From Solobacterium sp. (lineage in GTDB: Bacteria; Bacillota_I; Bacilli_A; Erysipelotrichales; Erysipelotrichaceae), in the NCBI GenBank assembly GCA_017421125.1, contig JAFOMZ010000284.1, forward strand, positions 1 to 50,885: a stretch of 50,885 nt of DNA, given 5' to 3'. Below the pieces are notes generated by a model, which saw nothing but the letters and a program-made list of their open reading frames with translations, was not told where the DNA came from and did not search any database. This document shows positions 17,435 to 26,050 of the stretch, in pieces. Made by a program: the position numbers and the translations under genes. Within the stretch, counting starts at the first letter, position 1; every line of letters starts with the position of its first letter.

Positions 17435-20047
17435 ATGGAAAAGAATCTGGAAACAAAATACGACCATCTGAAGGTCGAATCCGGGAAGTATGACGAATGG
17501 GTGAAAAAGGGTTATTTCACTGCCGGTGACAAATCAAAGGATCCGTTTACGATCGTCATTCCGCCGCCGAATGTCACGGGCATTCTGCACATCGGACACG
17601 CCTGGGACAACACGCTGCAGGATATCATTTCCCGCTATAAGAGAATGCAGGGATATGACATGCTGTATCTGCCGGGCATGGACCATGCAGGTATTGCAAC
17701 GCAGGCAAGAGTCGACGCAAGACTGAAGTCCGAAGGAACGAACCGCTATGAGATCGGACGTGAAAAGTTCCTGGAACGCGCATGGGAATGGAAAGAGGAA
17801 TATGCCGCAACGATCCGCAAGCAGTGGGCAAAGCTCGGCAATTCCCTGGATTATACAAGGGAACGCTTTACGATGGACGAAGGCTTCAACGCTGCTGTCA
17901 GACATGTATTCGTTACGCTGTATAATGAGGGACTGATCTACCGCGGCTGGAGGATCATCAACTGGGATCCGGTCGCCCGTACAGCCCTCAGCAATATCGA
18001 GGTCTACCATCAGAGTGACCCCGGCAAAATGTATTATTTCAGGTACCATGTTGTGGATTCCGAAGAAACATTTACCGTCGCTACAACAAGACCGGAAACG
18101 ATGTTCGGTGACGTATGCGTCGTCGTACATCCGGAAGATCCCAGATTCGCACACCTGATCGGAAAGAAAGCGATCAACCCGGCAAACGGTGAAGCGCTTG
18201 AGATCATTGCGGATGACTATATCGATATGGAATTCGGTACCGGTGCGATGAAGTGCACGCCGGCACACGACCCCAACGACTTCCAGATCGCTGAACGTCA
18301 TGGTCTGCCGAGGCCTATCTGCATGAACCCTGACGGAACGATGAACGCGCTGGCCGGTGAATATGAAGGCATGGACCGCTACGAGTGCAGAGACCTCGTC
18401 ACAAAACGCATCGAGTCGGAAGGAAACCTGGTAAAGATCGAAGATATCCAGCACGATGTCGGTCATTCCGAACGTACACACTGCGTTGTGGAACCGTATC
18501 TTTCCCAGCAGTGGTTCGTCAAGATGAAGCCGCTGGCACAGGATGTTCTTGATCACCAGAATGACCCGGACCAGAAGATCACATTCTATCCCGAGCGCTT
18601 TGAGCGTACATTCTCCCAGTGGCTGGAAAACATTGAAGACTGGTGCATTTCCAGACAGCTCTGGTGGGGACACAGGATCCCGGCATGGTACAACAACACG
18701 ACAGGGGAGACCTATGTCGGCGATACGGAACCGGAAGATATCGAAAACTGGACACAGGATGAAGACGTCCTGGATACATGGTTCTCCAGTGCGCTCTGGC
18801 CGTTTGCAACACTGGGCTGGCCTGAGGAAACAGATGACTACCGTCATTTCTATCCGACGACGACAATGGTCACCGGATATGACATCATCTTCTTCTGGGT
18901 CGCAAGAATGGCATTCCAGGCAAGACACTTCACACATGACCGTCCGTTCAGGGATGTCCTGATCCACGGTCTGATCCGTGACGCGCAGGGCCGTAAGATG
19001 TCCAAGTCACTGGGCAACGGCATCGACCCGATGCAGGTCATCGATGAGTACGGTGTTGACGCTCTGAGATTCTTCCTTACGACAAACTCCACGCCCGGCC
19101 AGGATATGCGTTATATCCCCGAAAAGGTCGAGGCTGCCTGGAACTTCATCAACAAGATCTGGAATGCGAGCAGATTCGTTCTCATGAACCTGCCGGAAGG
19201 CATGAATGCTGATGACGTCGATCTGAGTCATCTGTCACTGGCTGATACATGGATCCTGAATAAGCTGAATGAAACGATCGCTCATGTCAACGCGAATATG
19301 GATAAGTATGAATTCGCGCTTGTCGGAAATGAGCTGTATGCATTCGTCTGGGATGATTTCTGCAGCTGGTATGTGGAAATGAGCAAGGCAAGCCTGTCTT
19401 CGGACGATCCTGAAGTCGTTAAGGCGGCGCAGTCAACGCTGTACATCATGCTTGATCATATCGTCAGGCTGCTGCATCCGTTCATGCCGTTCGTGACTGA
19501 AGAGATCTTCGGCATGCTGAATGAGAAGGAAGAAAGCATCTGCATCGCGAAGTGGGCTGAGCCGGTCGAAGGTCTGCCTGCATGCGATATGGAATCCATG
19601 GAACGCCTGATCTCCATCATCAAGAAGACAAGAGAAGTCAAGATCGCAAACGACCTGAAGCCCGGCGCGCACCTGGATATCCTTGTCAAGGATATCGACA
19701 ACCGTCTGATCGAACCGGATGACCAGCTGAGCGCGATCCTGGAACGCATGGCGAAAACAACATGGAAGTCTGCTTTGGACGGCGACCTGACGGTACATCC
19801 TGTCAAGTCCGGATCCATCTATATTCCTTCCGACCAGCTGCTTGACAAAGCTGCTGAGATCGCGAAACTGACGAGTGAAAAAGCACGTCTGGAGAACGAG
19901 ATCAAGCGTTCAACGGGCATCCTTTCCAACCAGGGATTCCTTGCGAAAGCGCCTGCAGCCAAAGTCGAGAACGAAAAGAAAAAACTCGAAGATTACAAAA
20001 AGCAATATGATGTTGTTATTGCGAGATTACAGGCTTTAAACGCATAA
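17435..20047 (+). CDS. valS: Valyl-tRNA synthetase
   Basis: 870-aa class I synthetase. HIGH is at 52-55 within PPPNVTGILHIGH, and KMSKS is near residue 521. The editing domain lies between (TTRPETMFGD). An anticodon-binding domain and the C-terminal coiled coil characteristic of ValRS (about 805-870) follow. AGGAGGG lies 5 nt before the ATG at 17435; 11 further in-frame codons upstream lie inside the T-box terminator and are not coding. A folC gene, often next to valS, is absent. Confidence 0.97.
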   Translation: MEKNLETKYDHLKVESGKYDEWVKKGYFTAGDKSKDPFTIVIPPPNVTGILHIGHAWDNTLQDIISRYKRMQGYDMLYLPGMDHAGIATQARVDARLKSEGTNRYEIGREKFLERAWEWKEEYAATIRKQWAKLGNSLDYTRERFTMDEGFNAAVRHVFVTLYNEGLIYRGWRIINWDPVARTALSNIEVYHQSDPGKMYYFRYHVVDSEETFTVATTRPETMFGDVCVVVHPEDPRFAHLIGKKAINPANGEALEIIADDYIDMEFGTGAMKCTPAHDPNDFQIAERHGLPRPICMNPDGTMNALAGEYEGMDRYECRDLVTKRIESEGNLVKIEDIQHDVGHSERTHCVVEPYLSQQWFVKMKPLAQDVLDHQNDPDQKITFYPERFERTFSQWLENIEDWCISRQLWWGHRIPAWYNNTTGETYVGDTEPEDIENWTQDEDVLDTWFSSALWPFATLGWPEETDDYRHFYPTTTMVTGYDIIFFWVARMAFQARHFTHDRPFRDVLIHGLIRDAQGRKMSKSLGNGIDPMQVIDEYGVDALRFFLTTNSTPGQDMRYIPEKVEAAWNFINKIWNASRFVLMNLPEGMNADDVDLSHLSLADTWILNKLNETIAHVNANMDKYEFALVGNELYAFVWDDFCSWYVEMSKASLSSDDPEVVKAAQSTLYIMLDHIVRLLHPFMPFVTEEIFGMLNEKEESICIAKWAEPVEGLPACDMESMERLISIIKKTREVKIANDLKPGAHLDILVKDIDNRLIEPDDQLSAILERMAKTTWKSALDGDLTVHPVKSGSIYIPSDQLLDKAAEIAKLTSEKARLENEIKRSTGILSNQGFLAKAPAAKVENEKKKLEDYKKQYDVVIARLQALNA

Positions 20048-20051
20048 AACA

Positions 20052-20145
20052 TGTTATAATCGTTACAGGGAGAAATTCTTGTATGAACAATCGGAGATGG
20101 CATACAGTCTGAATGAAAAAAGCACTTGTTTTGCCATCTCTTTAT
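20052..20145 (+). promoter_or_regulatory. Promoter and attenuator-like leader of the 20182 gene
   Basis: An extended -10 TGTTATAAT (20052-20060) predicts +1 near 20067. A GGGAG site then precedes a 9-codon reading frame at 20083-20112 (ATG to TGA). A hairpin follows with 9-bp stem GAGATGGCA (20094-20102)/TGCCATCTC (20132-20140) and TTTATT. The hairpin may simply be the valS terminator; because it overlaps the mini-ORF, an attenuator is also possible. Confidence 0.4.
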
Positions 20146-20181
20146 TAGGGTTTCAGAACAGAAGACCGGGAGGTTTTATTT

Positions 20182-21120
20182 GTGAGTAAAAAAGAAAAGA
20201 AACACAGACTTCTGAAAGCAGTCGGGATCACCGCCGCGGCCGGATGTGCTGCCTACGGCGGGCTTTCGTATTACATTTTCAGGGAAGCCTTTGATACGGA
20301 GGGTTCCTCTTTCTATGCGAAGATCCCCTGGGACAGATCACCCAATCAGGAGCGCAATGATGAGTGGTTCGCTTCCAGCGTGCGCGATGAAGACTATATC
20401 GAATCATTCGACGGCCTGAAGCTTCATGCGATCCGTGTGACGAATCATCCCGAGCATCATAAATGGGTGATGGTGATCCACGGATACCATTCCAGCGCAA
20501 GCGCCATGATGGACTGGCTGTACCGCTTTGACCAGATGGGCTACAACGTCTTCGCGCCTGACATGCGTGCAAGCGGCCTGTCGCAGGGCAGGTACACGGG
20601 CTTCGGATGGCCTGAGCATTATGACGTCATTTCCTGGATCAACTATCTGATCCGTCTGGATCCCGAAGCTGAGATAGCGCTGTTCGGTGCTTCAGCAGGC
20701 GCGGCTGCCGTCATGTATACGACAGGCGATTATCTGCCGGCAAATGTGAAGTGCGCCGTGGAAGACTGCGGCTACAGTGATCTGCGTGAGATCATCATCA
20801 ACAAAGTAAGCGAAATGGCAAACGGCATCCCGTCCGATGTATTCATGCGCGGCGTCGATCTGTTTGTTGCCCAGATCCTGCATTATTCATTGTATGACGT
20901 GAACATCCGCCGTGCGCTCTCACAGTCACGGACACCGACACTGTTCATCCACGGTGAAGCGGATACGCTCGTACCCGTCAGTATGGTCTATGAAAACTAT
21001 TATGCATGTGCTGCGGAAAAAGACCTGCTTGTTGTAGAGAATGCAGGGCACTGCGCTTCATGCATGTCGGAAGAGTACGATCAGAAGATCCGGGAATTCC
21101 TGAATAAGTACGGAATGTAA
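20182..21120 (+). CDS. Membrane-anchored alpha/beta hydrolase
   Basis: 312-aa serine hydrolase. The N-terminus is basic (SKKEKKHRLLK), then a hydrophobic segment at about 12-33 acts as anchor or signal. The oxyanion region HGYHSS is near 100. The nucleophile Ser171 is in GASAG, the acid in HGEADTLVP and the His in NAGHCAS. The fold matches the YqkD/BAAT-like hydrolases of Bacillota, whose substrates are mostly unknown. The start is GTG with GGGAGG 8 nt upstream. A weak palindrome and then ppdK follow. Confidence 0.85.
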   Translation: MSKKEKKHRLLKAVGITAAAGCAAYGGLSYYIFREAFDTEGSSFYAKIPWDRSPNQERNDEWFASSVRDEDYIESFDGLKLHAIRVTNHPEHHKWVMVIHGYHSSASAMMDWLYRFDQMGYNVFAPDMRASGLSQGRYTGFGWPEHYDVISWINYLIRLDPEAEIALFGASAGAAAVMYTTGDYLPANVKCAVEDCGYSDLREIIINKVSEMANGIPSDVFMRGVDLFVAQILHYSLYDVNIRRALSQSRTPTLFIHGEADTLVPVSMVYENYYACAAEKDLLVVENAGHCASCMSEEYDQKIREFLNKYGM

Positions 21121-21129
21121 TTCTGGTTT

Positions 21130-21150
21130 CAAAGGGACATGTGTCCTTTG
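21130..21150. repeat. Palindrome upstream of ppdK
   Basis: CAAAGG-G-ACA paired with TGT-CCTTTG, one bulged G and a 2-nt centre. No T-tract follows, so it is not a good terminator; it may be an operator or an mRNA stem. Confidence 0.45.
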
Positions 21151-21198
21151 ATCATAAAACAGCTTCAAAAACATTTTTATAAAAAGAAGGAGGAAACA

Positions 21199-23916
21199 AT
21201 GGCTGTAAAAAAGTATGTCTACAAATTCTCTGAAGGCGACGGAACGATGAGGGAACTGCTCGGCGGTAAGGGTGCAAACCTTGCTGAAATGAGCAAACTG
21301 GGAATGCCCGTTCCGAACGGCTTCACAATCACAACAGAGGGATGCACTGCTTACTATGAGGATGGTCAGAAGATCAATGACGAAATCATGGGACAGGTCC
21401 GCAAGACTCTGGCGTGGCTCGAAAAGGATACCGGCAAAAAGCTGGGTGATCCGAAAAATCCTTTGCTCGTATCGGTACGTTCCGGTGCGCGTGCTTCCAT
21501 GCCCGGTATGATGGACACGATCCTGAACCTCGGTATGAACGATGAAGTAGTTCTGTCTGTTGCTGAAGCTTCTCAGAACAAGCGTTTCGCATATGACAGC
21601 TACCGCCGTTTCATCCAGATGTTCTCTGACGTTGTCATGGGACTGAGCAAAGCAAAGTTTGAAGAAGTAATCGATGAAGTAAAAGCAGCTAAGGGTGTTA
21701 AACTCGATATCGAACTCGACGCTGATGACATGGTCGAACTGACAGCCAGATTCAAGGAATTCTACAAAGAGAACCTGAAGGAAGATTTCCCGCAGGACGC
21801 AAAAGTTCAGCTTGAACGTGCAATCGAAGCAGTATTCCGCTCCTGGAATAACGAAAGAGCGATCTACTACCGTCGTATGAACGATATCCCTGACAGCTGG
21901 GGAACAGCAGTCAACGTTCAGTCCATGGTATTCGGAAACATGGGTGAAGACTGCGGTACAGGTGTTGCATTCACACGTAACCCCGCTACAGGCGAAAAGA
22001 AACTGTTCGGCGAATTCCTGATGAACGCTCAGGGTGAAGACGTTGTTGCCGGTATCCGTACACCGCAGCCGATCTCACAGCTGAAGAAGACATTGCCTGA
22101 AGCATACAAGCAGTTCGTAGAGATCTGTGACAGACTGGAACACCATTATCATGATATGCAGGATATGGAGTTCACGATTGAACATGGAAAACTCTTCATG
22201 CTGCAGACAAGAAACGGCAAGAGAACAGCTGCTGCTGCTCTGAAAGTTGCTGTTGACATGGTCAAAGAAGGCCTCGTTACAACTGATCAGGCTCTGATGA
22301 TGGTTGAACCGAAGCAGCTCGATGACCTCCTCCACCCGATGTTCGACGCTGCTGACCTGAAGGCAAAAGCAGGTGATGTCATTGCCAAGGGTCTGGCTGC
22401 TTCTCCTGGTGCAGGTTCCGGTGCTGTTGTCTTCACAGCTGAAGACGCTAAGGCATGGAGCGACGCAGGCAAGAAGGTCGTACTCGTACGTCTCGAAACA
22501 TCTCCTGAAGATATCGAAGGTATGCATGTATCACAGGCTATCGTCACTGTCCGCGGCGGTATGACAAGCCACGCTGCAGTCGTAGCAAGAGGCATGGGCG
22601 CATGCTGCGTATCCGGATGCGGTGATATTTCCGTTAATGAAGCTGCTAAGACATTCACAGTCAACGGCGAAACATTCAAAGAAGGCGATGTTATTTCCGT
22701 TGATGGTACAACAGGTCTCGTTTACAGAGGCGAGATCAAGACCGTTCCTGCAACGATCTCCGGAAACTTCAAGAAGTTCATGGATTGGGCAGATGCTCGC
22801 CGTACTCTGAAGATCCGTACAAATGCAGATACACCGACAGATGCTAAGAGAGCTGTTGAATTCGGTGCTGAAGGCGTTGGTCTGGTTCGTACAGAACATA
22901 TGTTCTTCAACACACCTGAAAGAATCAAAGCGATCCGTATGCTGTGCGTAGCACGCAATGACGAACAGCGTGCAAAGGCTCTTGCTGAGCTCGAACCTTA
23001 TCAGCAGGAAGACTTCGAAGGTATCTTCGAAGCTATGGGCGGCAGAAGCGTAACGATCCGCCTCCTGGATCCGCCTCTGCATGAATTCCTCCCGAAGACA
23101 GAAGCTGACGCAAAAGACGTCGCTGCTGACCTTGGCATTACGATCGAAGATGTAGCCGCAGCTGCTGCTGACCTGCATGAATTCAACCCGATGATGGGCC
23201 ACCGCGGATGCCGTCTTGACGTTACATATCCGGCAATCGGTGAAATGCAGACACGTGCTATCATCAACGCTGCGATCGCAGTCAACAAAAAGCACCCCAG
23301 ATGGAAGCTCGTTCCTGAGATCATGATCCCGCTGGTAGGCGAACCGAAGGAACTTGAATTCGTAGCAGACATCGTCAGAAAGACTGCTGATGCTGTTATC
23401 GCTGAAAAGAAAGCTTCCAAACAGGAATACGCTATCGGTACAATGATCGAGATCCCGAGAGCTGCTCTGCTCGCAGGCGAACTCGCTAAGACAGCTGAAT
23501 TCTTCAGCTTCGGTACAAACGACCTGACACAGATGACATTCGGCTTCTCAAGAGACGACGCAGGCAAGTTCCTGGGCGACTACTATGACAAGCATGTCTA
23601 TGAATCCGATCCGTTCGCTCATGTTGACCAGGAAGGCGTTGGCCAGCTGATCAAGATGGCTTCTGCAAGCGGAAGAGCTACACGTCCTGACATCCACCTG
23701 GGTGTCTGCGGCGAGCACGGCGGCGATCCTGCTTCCATCGAATTCTTCCAGAGAGTCGGCCTGACATATGTCAGCTGCTCACCTTACCGTGTACCGATCG
23801 CAAGACTGGCTGCTGCACAGGCTGCGATCAAGGTTGACAGAGAAGCTGAAGCTGCAAAAGCTGCCGCAAAAGCTGCTAAAAAACCTGCCAAGAAACCTGC
23901 AAAGAAAGCTAAGTAA
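21199..23916 (+). CDS. ppdK: Pyruvate, phosphate dikinase
   Basis: 905-aa enzyme interconverting PEP, AMP and PPi with pyruvate, ATP and Pi. An N-terminal ATP-grasp domain starts VYKFSEGDG and contains LLGGKGANLAEM. The phosphohistidine is His458 in GGMTSHAAV, and the C-terminal PEP/pyruvate barrel has Cys837 in GVCGEHGGDP. The family usually ends near IARLAAAQAAI, about residue 879. Here about 26 extra residues follow, almost only Ala, Lys and Pro. Codon use is strongly biased to GCT/AAA/GAA, unlike its neighbours, suggesting very high expression. AGGAGG lies 5 nt before the ATG. Confidence 0.97.
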   Translation: MAVKKYVYKFSEGDGTMRELLGGKGANLAEMSKLGMPVPNGFTITTEGCTAYYEDGQKINDEIMGQVRKTLAWLEKDTGKKLGDPKNPLLVSVRSGARASMPGMMDTILNLGMNDEVVLSVAEASQNKRFAYDSYRRFIQMFSDVVMGLSKAKFEEVIDEVKAAKGVKLDIELDADDMVELTARFKEFYKENLKEDFPQDAKVQLERAIEAVFRSWNNERAIYYRRMNDIPDSWGTAVNVQSMVFGNMGEDCGTGVAFTRNPATGEKKLFGEFLMNAQGEDVVAGIRTPQPISQLKKTLPEAYKQFVEICDRLEHHYHDMQDMEFTIEHGKLFMLQTRNGKRTAAAALKVAVDMVKEGLVTTDQALMMVEPKQLDDLLHPMFDAADLKAKAGDVIAKGLAASPGAGSGAVVFTAEDAKAWSDAGKKVVLVRLETSPEDIEGMHVSQAIVTVRGGMTSHAAVVARGMGACCVSGCGDISVNEAAKTFTVNGETFKEGDVISVDGTTGLVYRGEIKTVPATISGNFKKFMDWADARRTLKIRTNADTPTDAKRAVEFGAEGVGLVRTEHMFFNTPERIKAIRMLCVARNDEQRAKALAELEPYQQEDFEGIFEAMGGRSVTIRLLDPPLHEFLPKTEADAKDVAADLGITIEDVAAAAADLHEFNPMMGHRGCRLDVTYPAIGEMQTRAIINAAIAVNKKHPRWKLVPEIMIPLVGEPKELEFVADIVRKTADAVIAEKKASKQEYAIGTMIEIPRAALLAGELAKTAEFFSFGTNDLTQMTFGFSRDDAGKFLGDYYDKHVYESDPFAHVDQEGVGQLIKMASASGRATRPDIHLGVCGEHGGDPASIEFFQRVGLTYVSCSPYRVPIARLAAAQAAIKVDREAEAAKAAAKAAKKPAKKPAKKAK

Positions 23917-23934
23917 TCAAGCTTTCAGGATAGT

Positions 23935-24004
23935 AATGTCCGTCATCCCGGACATTGATCACAGATGAAACAGAGTCCGCGTCTCATATGATGCGGACTT
24001 TTTT
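23935..24004 (+). terminator. Tandem hairpins ending ppdK
   Basis: The first hairpin has stem AATGTCCG/CGGACATT (23935-23956) without a T-tract. The second has stem AGTCCGC/GCGGACT (23974-23999) followed by TTTTTT. The second is the intrinsic terminator; the first may protect the abundant ppdK mRNA 3' end. Confidence 0.8.
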
Positions 24005-24010
24005 CCATGT

Positions 24011-24031
24011 AAAAAGCCATCCCGGAGGATG
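24011..24031 (-). terminator. Terminator of the amidohydrolase gene
   Basis: On the minus strand a CATCC/GGATG stem is followed by GGCTTTTTAC. It begins about 12 nt after the stop. Confidence 0.6.
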
Positions 24032-24043
24032 ACCTTGTACTGA

Positions 24044-25339
24044 TCAATATAATCTGGTGATCGATTCTTTGACCTGTCTGCGCACATCGTCTGCGTCGAT
24101 CGTCAGGAATCTTCCGTTTTCATAGAGGATCTTTCCATCGACCATGGTCATGCAGACATCAGAGCCCTGGGCGGAATAGACGATCAGTGCTGTTGTATCA
24201 TGATCGGGATACAGGTGAGGCCGGCTCATATCAAGCGCTATGATGTCCGCTTTCTTTCCGGTTTCCAGTGATCCGGTATCCGGACGTCCCAGCGCTTTTG
24301 CACCGTTGATCGTAGCCATCTTCAGGATATCAGGTGCTTTCATGATCGTTGAATCGAGATGAAAGCCGTTGTGGATCACGGAAGCCAGGTGCATTTCTTC
24401 AAACATATTCAGGTTGTTGTTGGAAGCTGCACCGTCCGTACCGAGCGCTACATTGATGCCCATTCTCAGCATGTGCGGGATCGGAGCGAACCCTGAGCCC
24501 AGTTTCATGTTGGAAGAAGGGTTATGAACACACGTAACACCGTTATCACGCATGATATCCATATCATCTTCGTTTACCCAGACACAATGCGCGACGTATG
24601 ACGGGTTTTCAAACGCTCCCAGGTCATAAAACCATTTCAAAGGTGTCTTTCTGTGTTTTTCTAAGCATTCGTCATGTTCTTTTTTTGTTTCGCTGATATG
24701 TGTATGGAAGAGAGCGCCATGTGCTTTGCAGTCTGCCGCATATCGTCTGACCATTTCCTCATTGCAGGTGTATTCAGCATGGACCATATAATCGATCCTG
24801 ATCCTTCCGTCGGAACTGTTGTTGTACTTCTCAAACAGCATGTTGTTTACGGCACCGCGTCCGTTGTCTTCATATGATTCATGCGGGTCAAAGCTCTGCA
24901 TGACCCTGGAGAAGTGTGCCTTCATGCCTGCTTCCGCGCAGAAATGTACAGCGTCCTCCGGTTCCATGTACATATCCGAGAATGTGGTCGTGCCTGTGGC
25001 GAGCATCTCCATCATGGCAAGCGCTCTGCCTGCATGGATGTCTGACAGCGTCATCCTGTCCTCAACGGGGATCATGCAGTCGTACAGCCAGTCCTGCAGG
25101 TTGAGGTCGCTTCCCGAGCCTCTCAGCAGTGTCATGGCAGTATGACCATGGCAGTTGATCAGACCGGGCATCAGAAGCTTTCCGGACATGTCTTTTTCTT
25201 CGCCATATTTCTTTTCGGGCTTTTCCGTACTGATCCAGTCGATCACGGAACCTTCGATACCCAGATACGCATTCTTCAGCGTGATGAATTCATTGTTTTC
25301 TGTCTTCAGAATGTCACAGTTTTTTAATAACAGACTCAT
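24044..25339 (-). CDS. Amidohydrolase, S-adenosylhomocysteine/methylthioadenosine deaminase type
   Basis: 431-aa metal-dependent deaminase of the amidohydrolase superfamily. Metal-ligand motifs are NCHGHTAM near residue 62, HTHISETKKEH near 210, HCVW and GTDGAASNN. The SETKKE and SNNNLNMFEEM segments fit the MtaD/SahH-deaminase and chlorohydrolase group; guanine or cytosine-type specificity is less likely. AAGGAG lies 8 nt before the ATG. A single gene with its own terminator, divergent from the 25483 gene. Confidence 0.87.
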   Translation of the reverse strand: MSLLLKNCDILKTENNEFITLKNAYLGIEGSVIDWISTEKPEKKYGEEKDMSGKLLMPGLINCHGHTAMTLLRGSGSDLNLQDWLYDCMIPVEDRMTLSDIHAGRALAMMEMLATGTTTFSDMYMEPEDAVHFCAEAGMKAHFSRVMQSFDPHESYEDNGRGAVNNMLFEKYNNSSDGRIRIDYMVHAEYTCNEEMVRRYAADCKAHGALFHTHISETKKEHDECLEKHRKTPLKWFYDLGAFENPSYVAHCVWVNEDDMDIMRDNGVTCVHNPSSNMKLGSGFAPIPHMLRMGINVALGTDGAASNNNLNMFEEMHLASVIHNGFHLDSTIMKAPDILKMATINGAKALGRPDTGSLETGKKADIIALDMSRPHLYPDHDTTALIVYSAQGSDVCMTMVDGKILYENGRFLTIDADDVRRQVKESITRLY

Positions 25340-25467
25340 TGCGGTTTCTCCTTATACCGGGACAGGAACATACGGAACCAGGTCCTGTATTCACCGGTTC
25401 AAAGAATATACTATCATAAAAAATACAGGTTGATGAGATGGCGGAGAAGGGGAAGCGGTCTTCGGAA

Positions 25468-25476
25468 TGGTATAAT
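25468..25476 (+). promoter_or_regulatory. Extended -10 promoter of the 25483 gene
   Basis: TGGTATAAT ends 6 nt before the ATG at 25483. It combines a perfect TATAAT with the TGn extension; no -35 and no ribosome-binding site are seen. Confidence 0.55.
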
Positions 25477-25482
25477 ATTTAT

Positions 25483-25944
25483 ATGCATGAAATACCTGTG
25501 GTGCTGCTGAAAATGATCGAAACGGAGTACGGCAAAACGGCACAGCTGAAAACAGCCGGTGCTGATCCGTTTGTTTTCAATATGGATGTCGTAAATATGG
25601 ATGTAAGAGCAGTGGAAGGATTTACCTATTCGGCTGAGATATTCGGACTCTGCATCAATCTGTCTGCCAATTACGAAGCACTTCCCGATCACGATAAAGA
25701 TGATCTGATCGCCAGCGGTCTGTTTGAACGTGAGGCAGAGGACAGTTCCCATGCCTGGATCAGCGGTATCGCTGAAGAAGTCTGGAAAGATGACAAAAAT
25801 GAAGAGGAACTGCGTACATCCGTGCTGGTCAGGATACGGAATGCAGAGATCATCCTGTTTGCGGAAGATCCCGCATATATGGAGCCGGGATACCGGGTAC
25901 AGGCCAGTGTGCTTCTGTATGGCAATCTGCTGCGTATGTCATGA
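25483..25944 (+). CDS. Acidic protein of unknown function
   Basis: 153 aa, strongly acidic, with no membrane segment, signal peptide or metal motif that I can see. It contains a repeated FNMDVVNMDV stretch near residue 31 and a C-terminal strand-rich part ending VLLYGNLLRMS. I do not recognise it. The start was placed at 25483 because an earlier in-frame ATG (25438) would put a perfect extended -10 promoter inside the coding region. It is a lone gene between the divergent amidohydrolase and the GH32 gene. Confidence 0.6.
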   Translation: MHEIPVVLLKMIETEYGKTAQLKTAGADPFVFNMDVVNMDVRAVEGFTYSAEIFGLCINLSANYEALPDHDKDDLIASGLFEREAEDSSHAWISGIAEEVWKDDKNEEELRTSVLVRIRNAEIILFAEDPAYMEPGYRVQASVLLYGNLLRMS

Positions 25945-25997
25945 ATGAATACATCGGCAGGTAAGCACTGATCATGCTGAAAACCGATGTGTTTTTA

Positions 25998-26006
25998 TGT
26001 TATGAT
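25998..26006 (+). promoter_or_regulatory. Extended -10 promoter of the GH32 gene
   Basis: TGTTATGAT, with TGAAAA 17 nt before the hexamer as a weak -35. It gives +1 near 26013 and a leader of about 38 nt with AAGGAG. Confidence 0.45.
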
Positions 26007-26050
26007 TTTAACAGAAGGTTTCAGACAAAAAATAATATAAGGAGACTCGT

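Noticed and set aside
17534-18967. 477-codon open frame antisense to valS
   Set aside because: The opposite strand encodes the ValRS catalytic and editing domains; no motif or start signal is seen.
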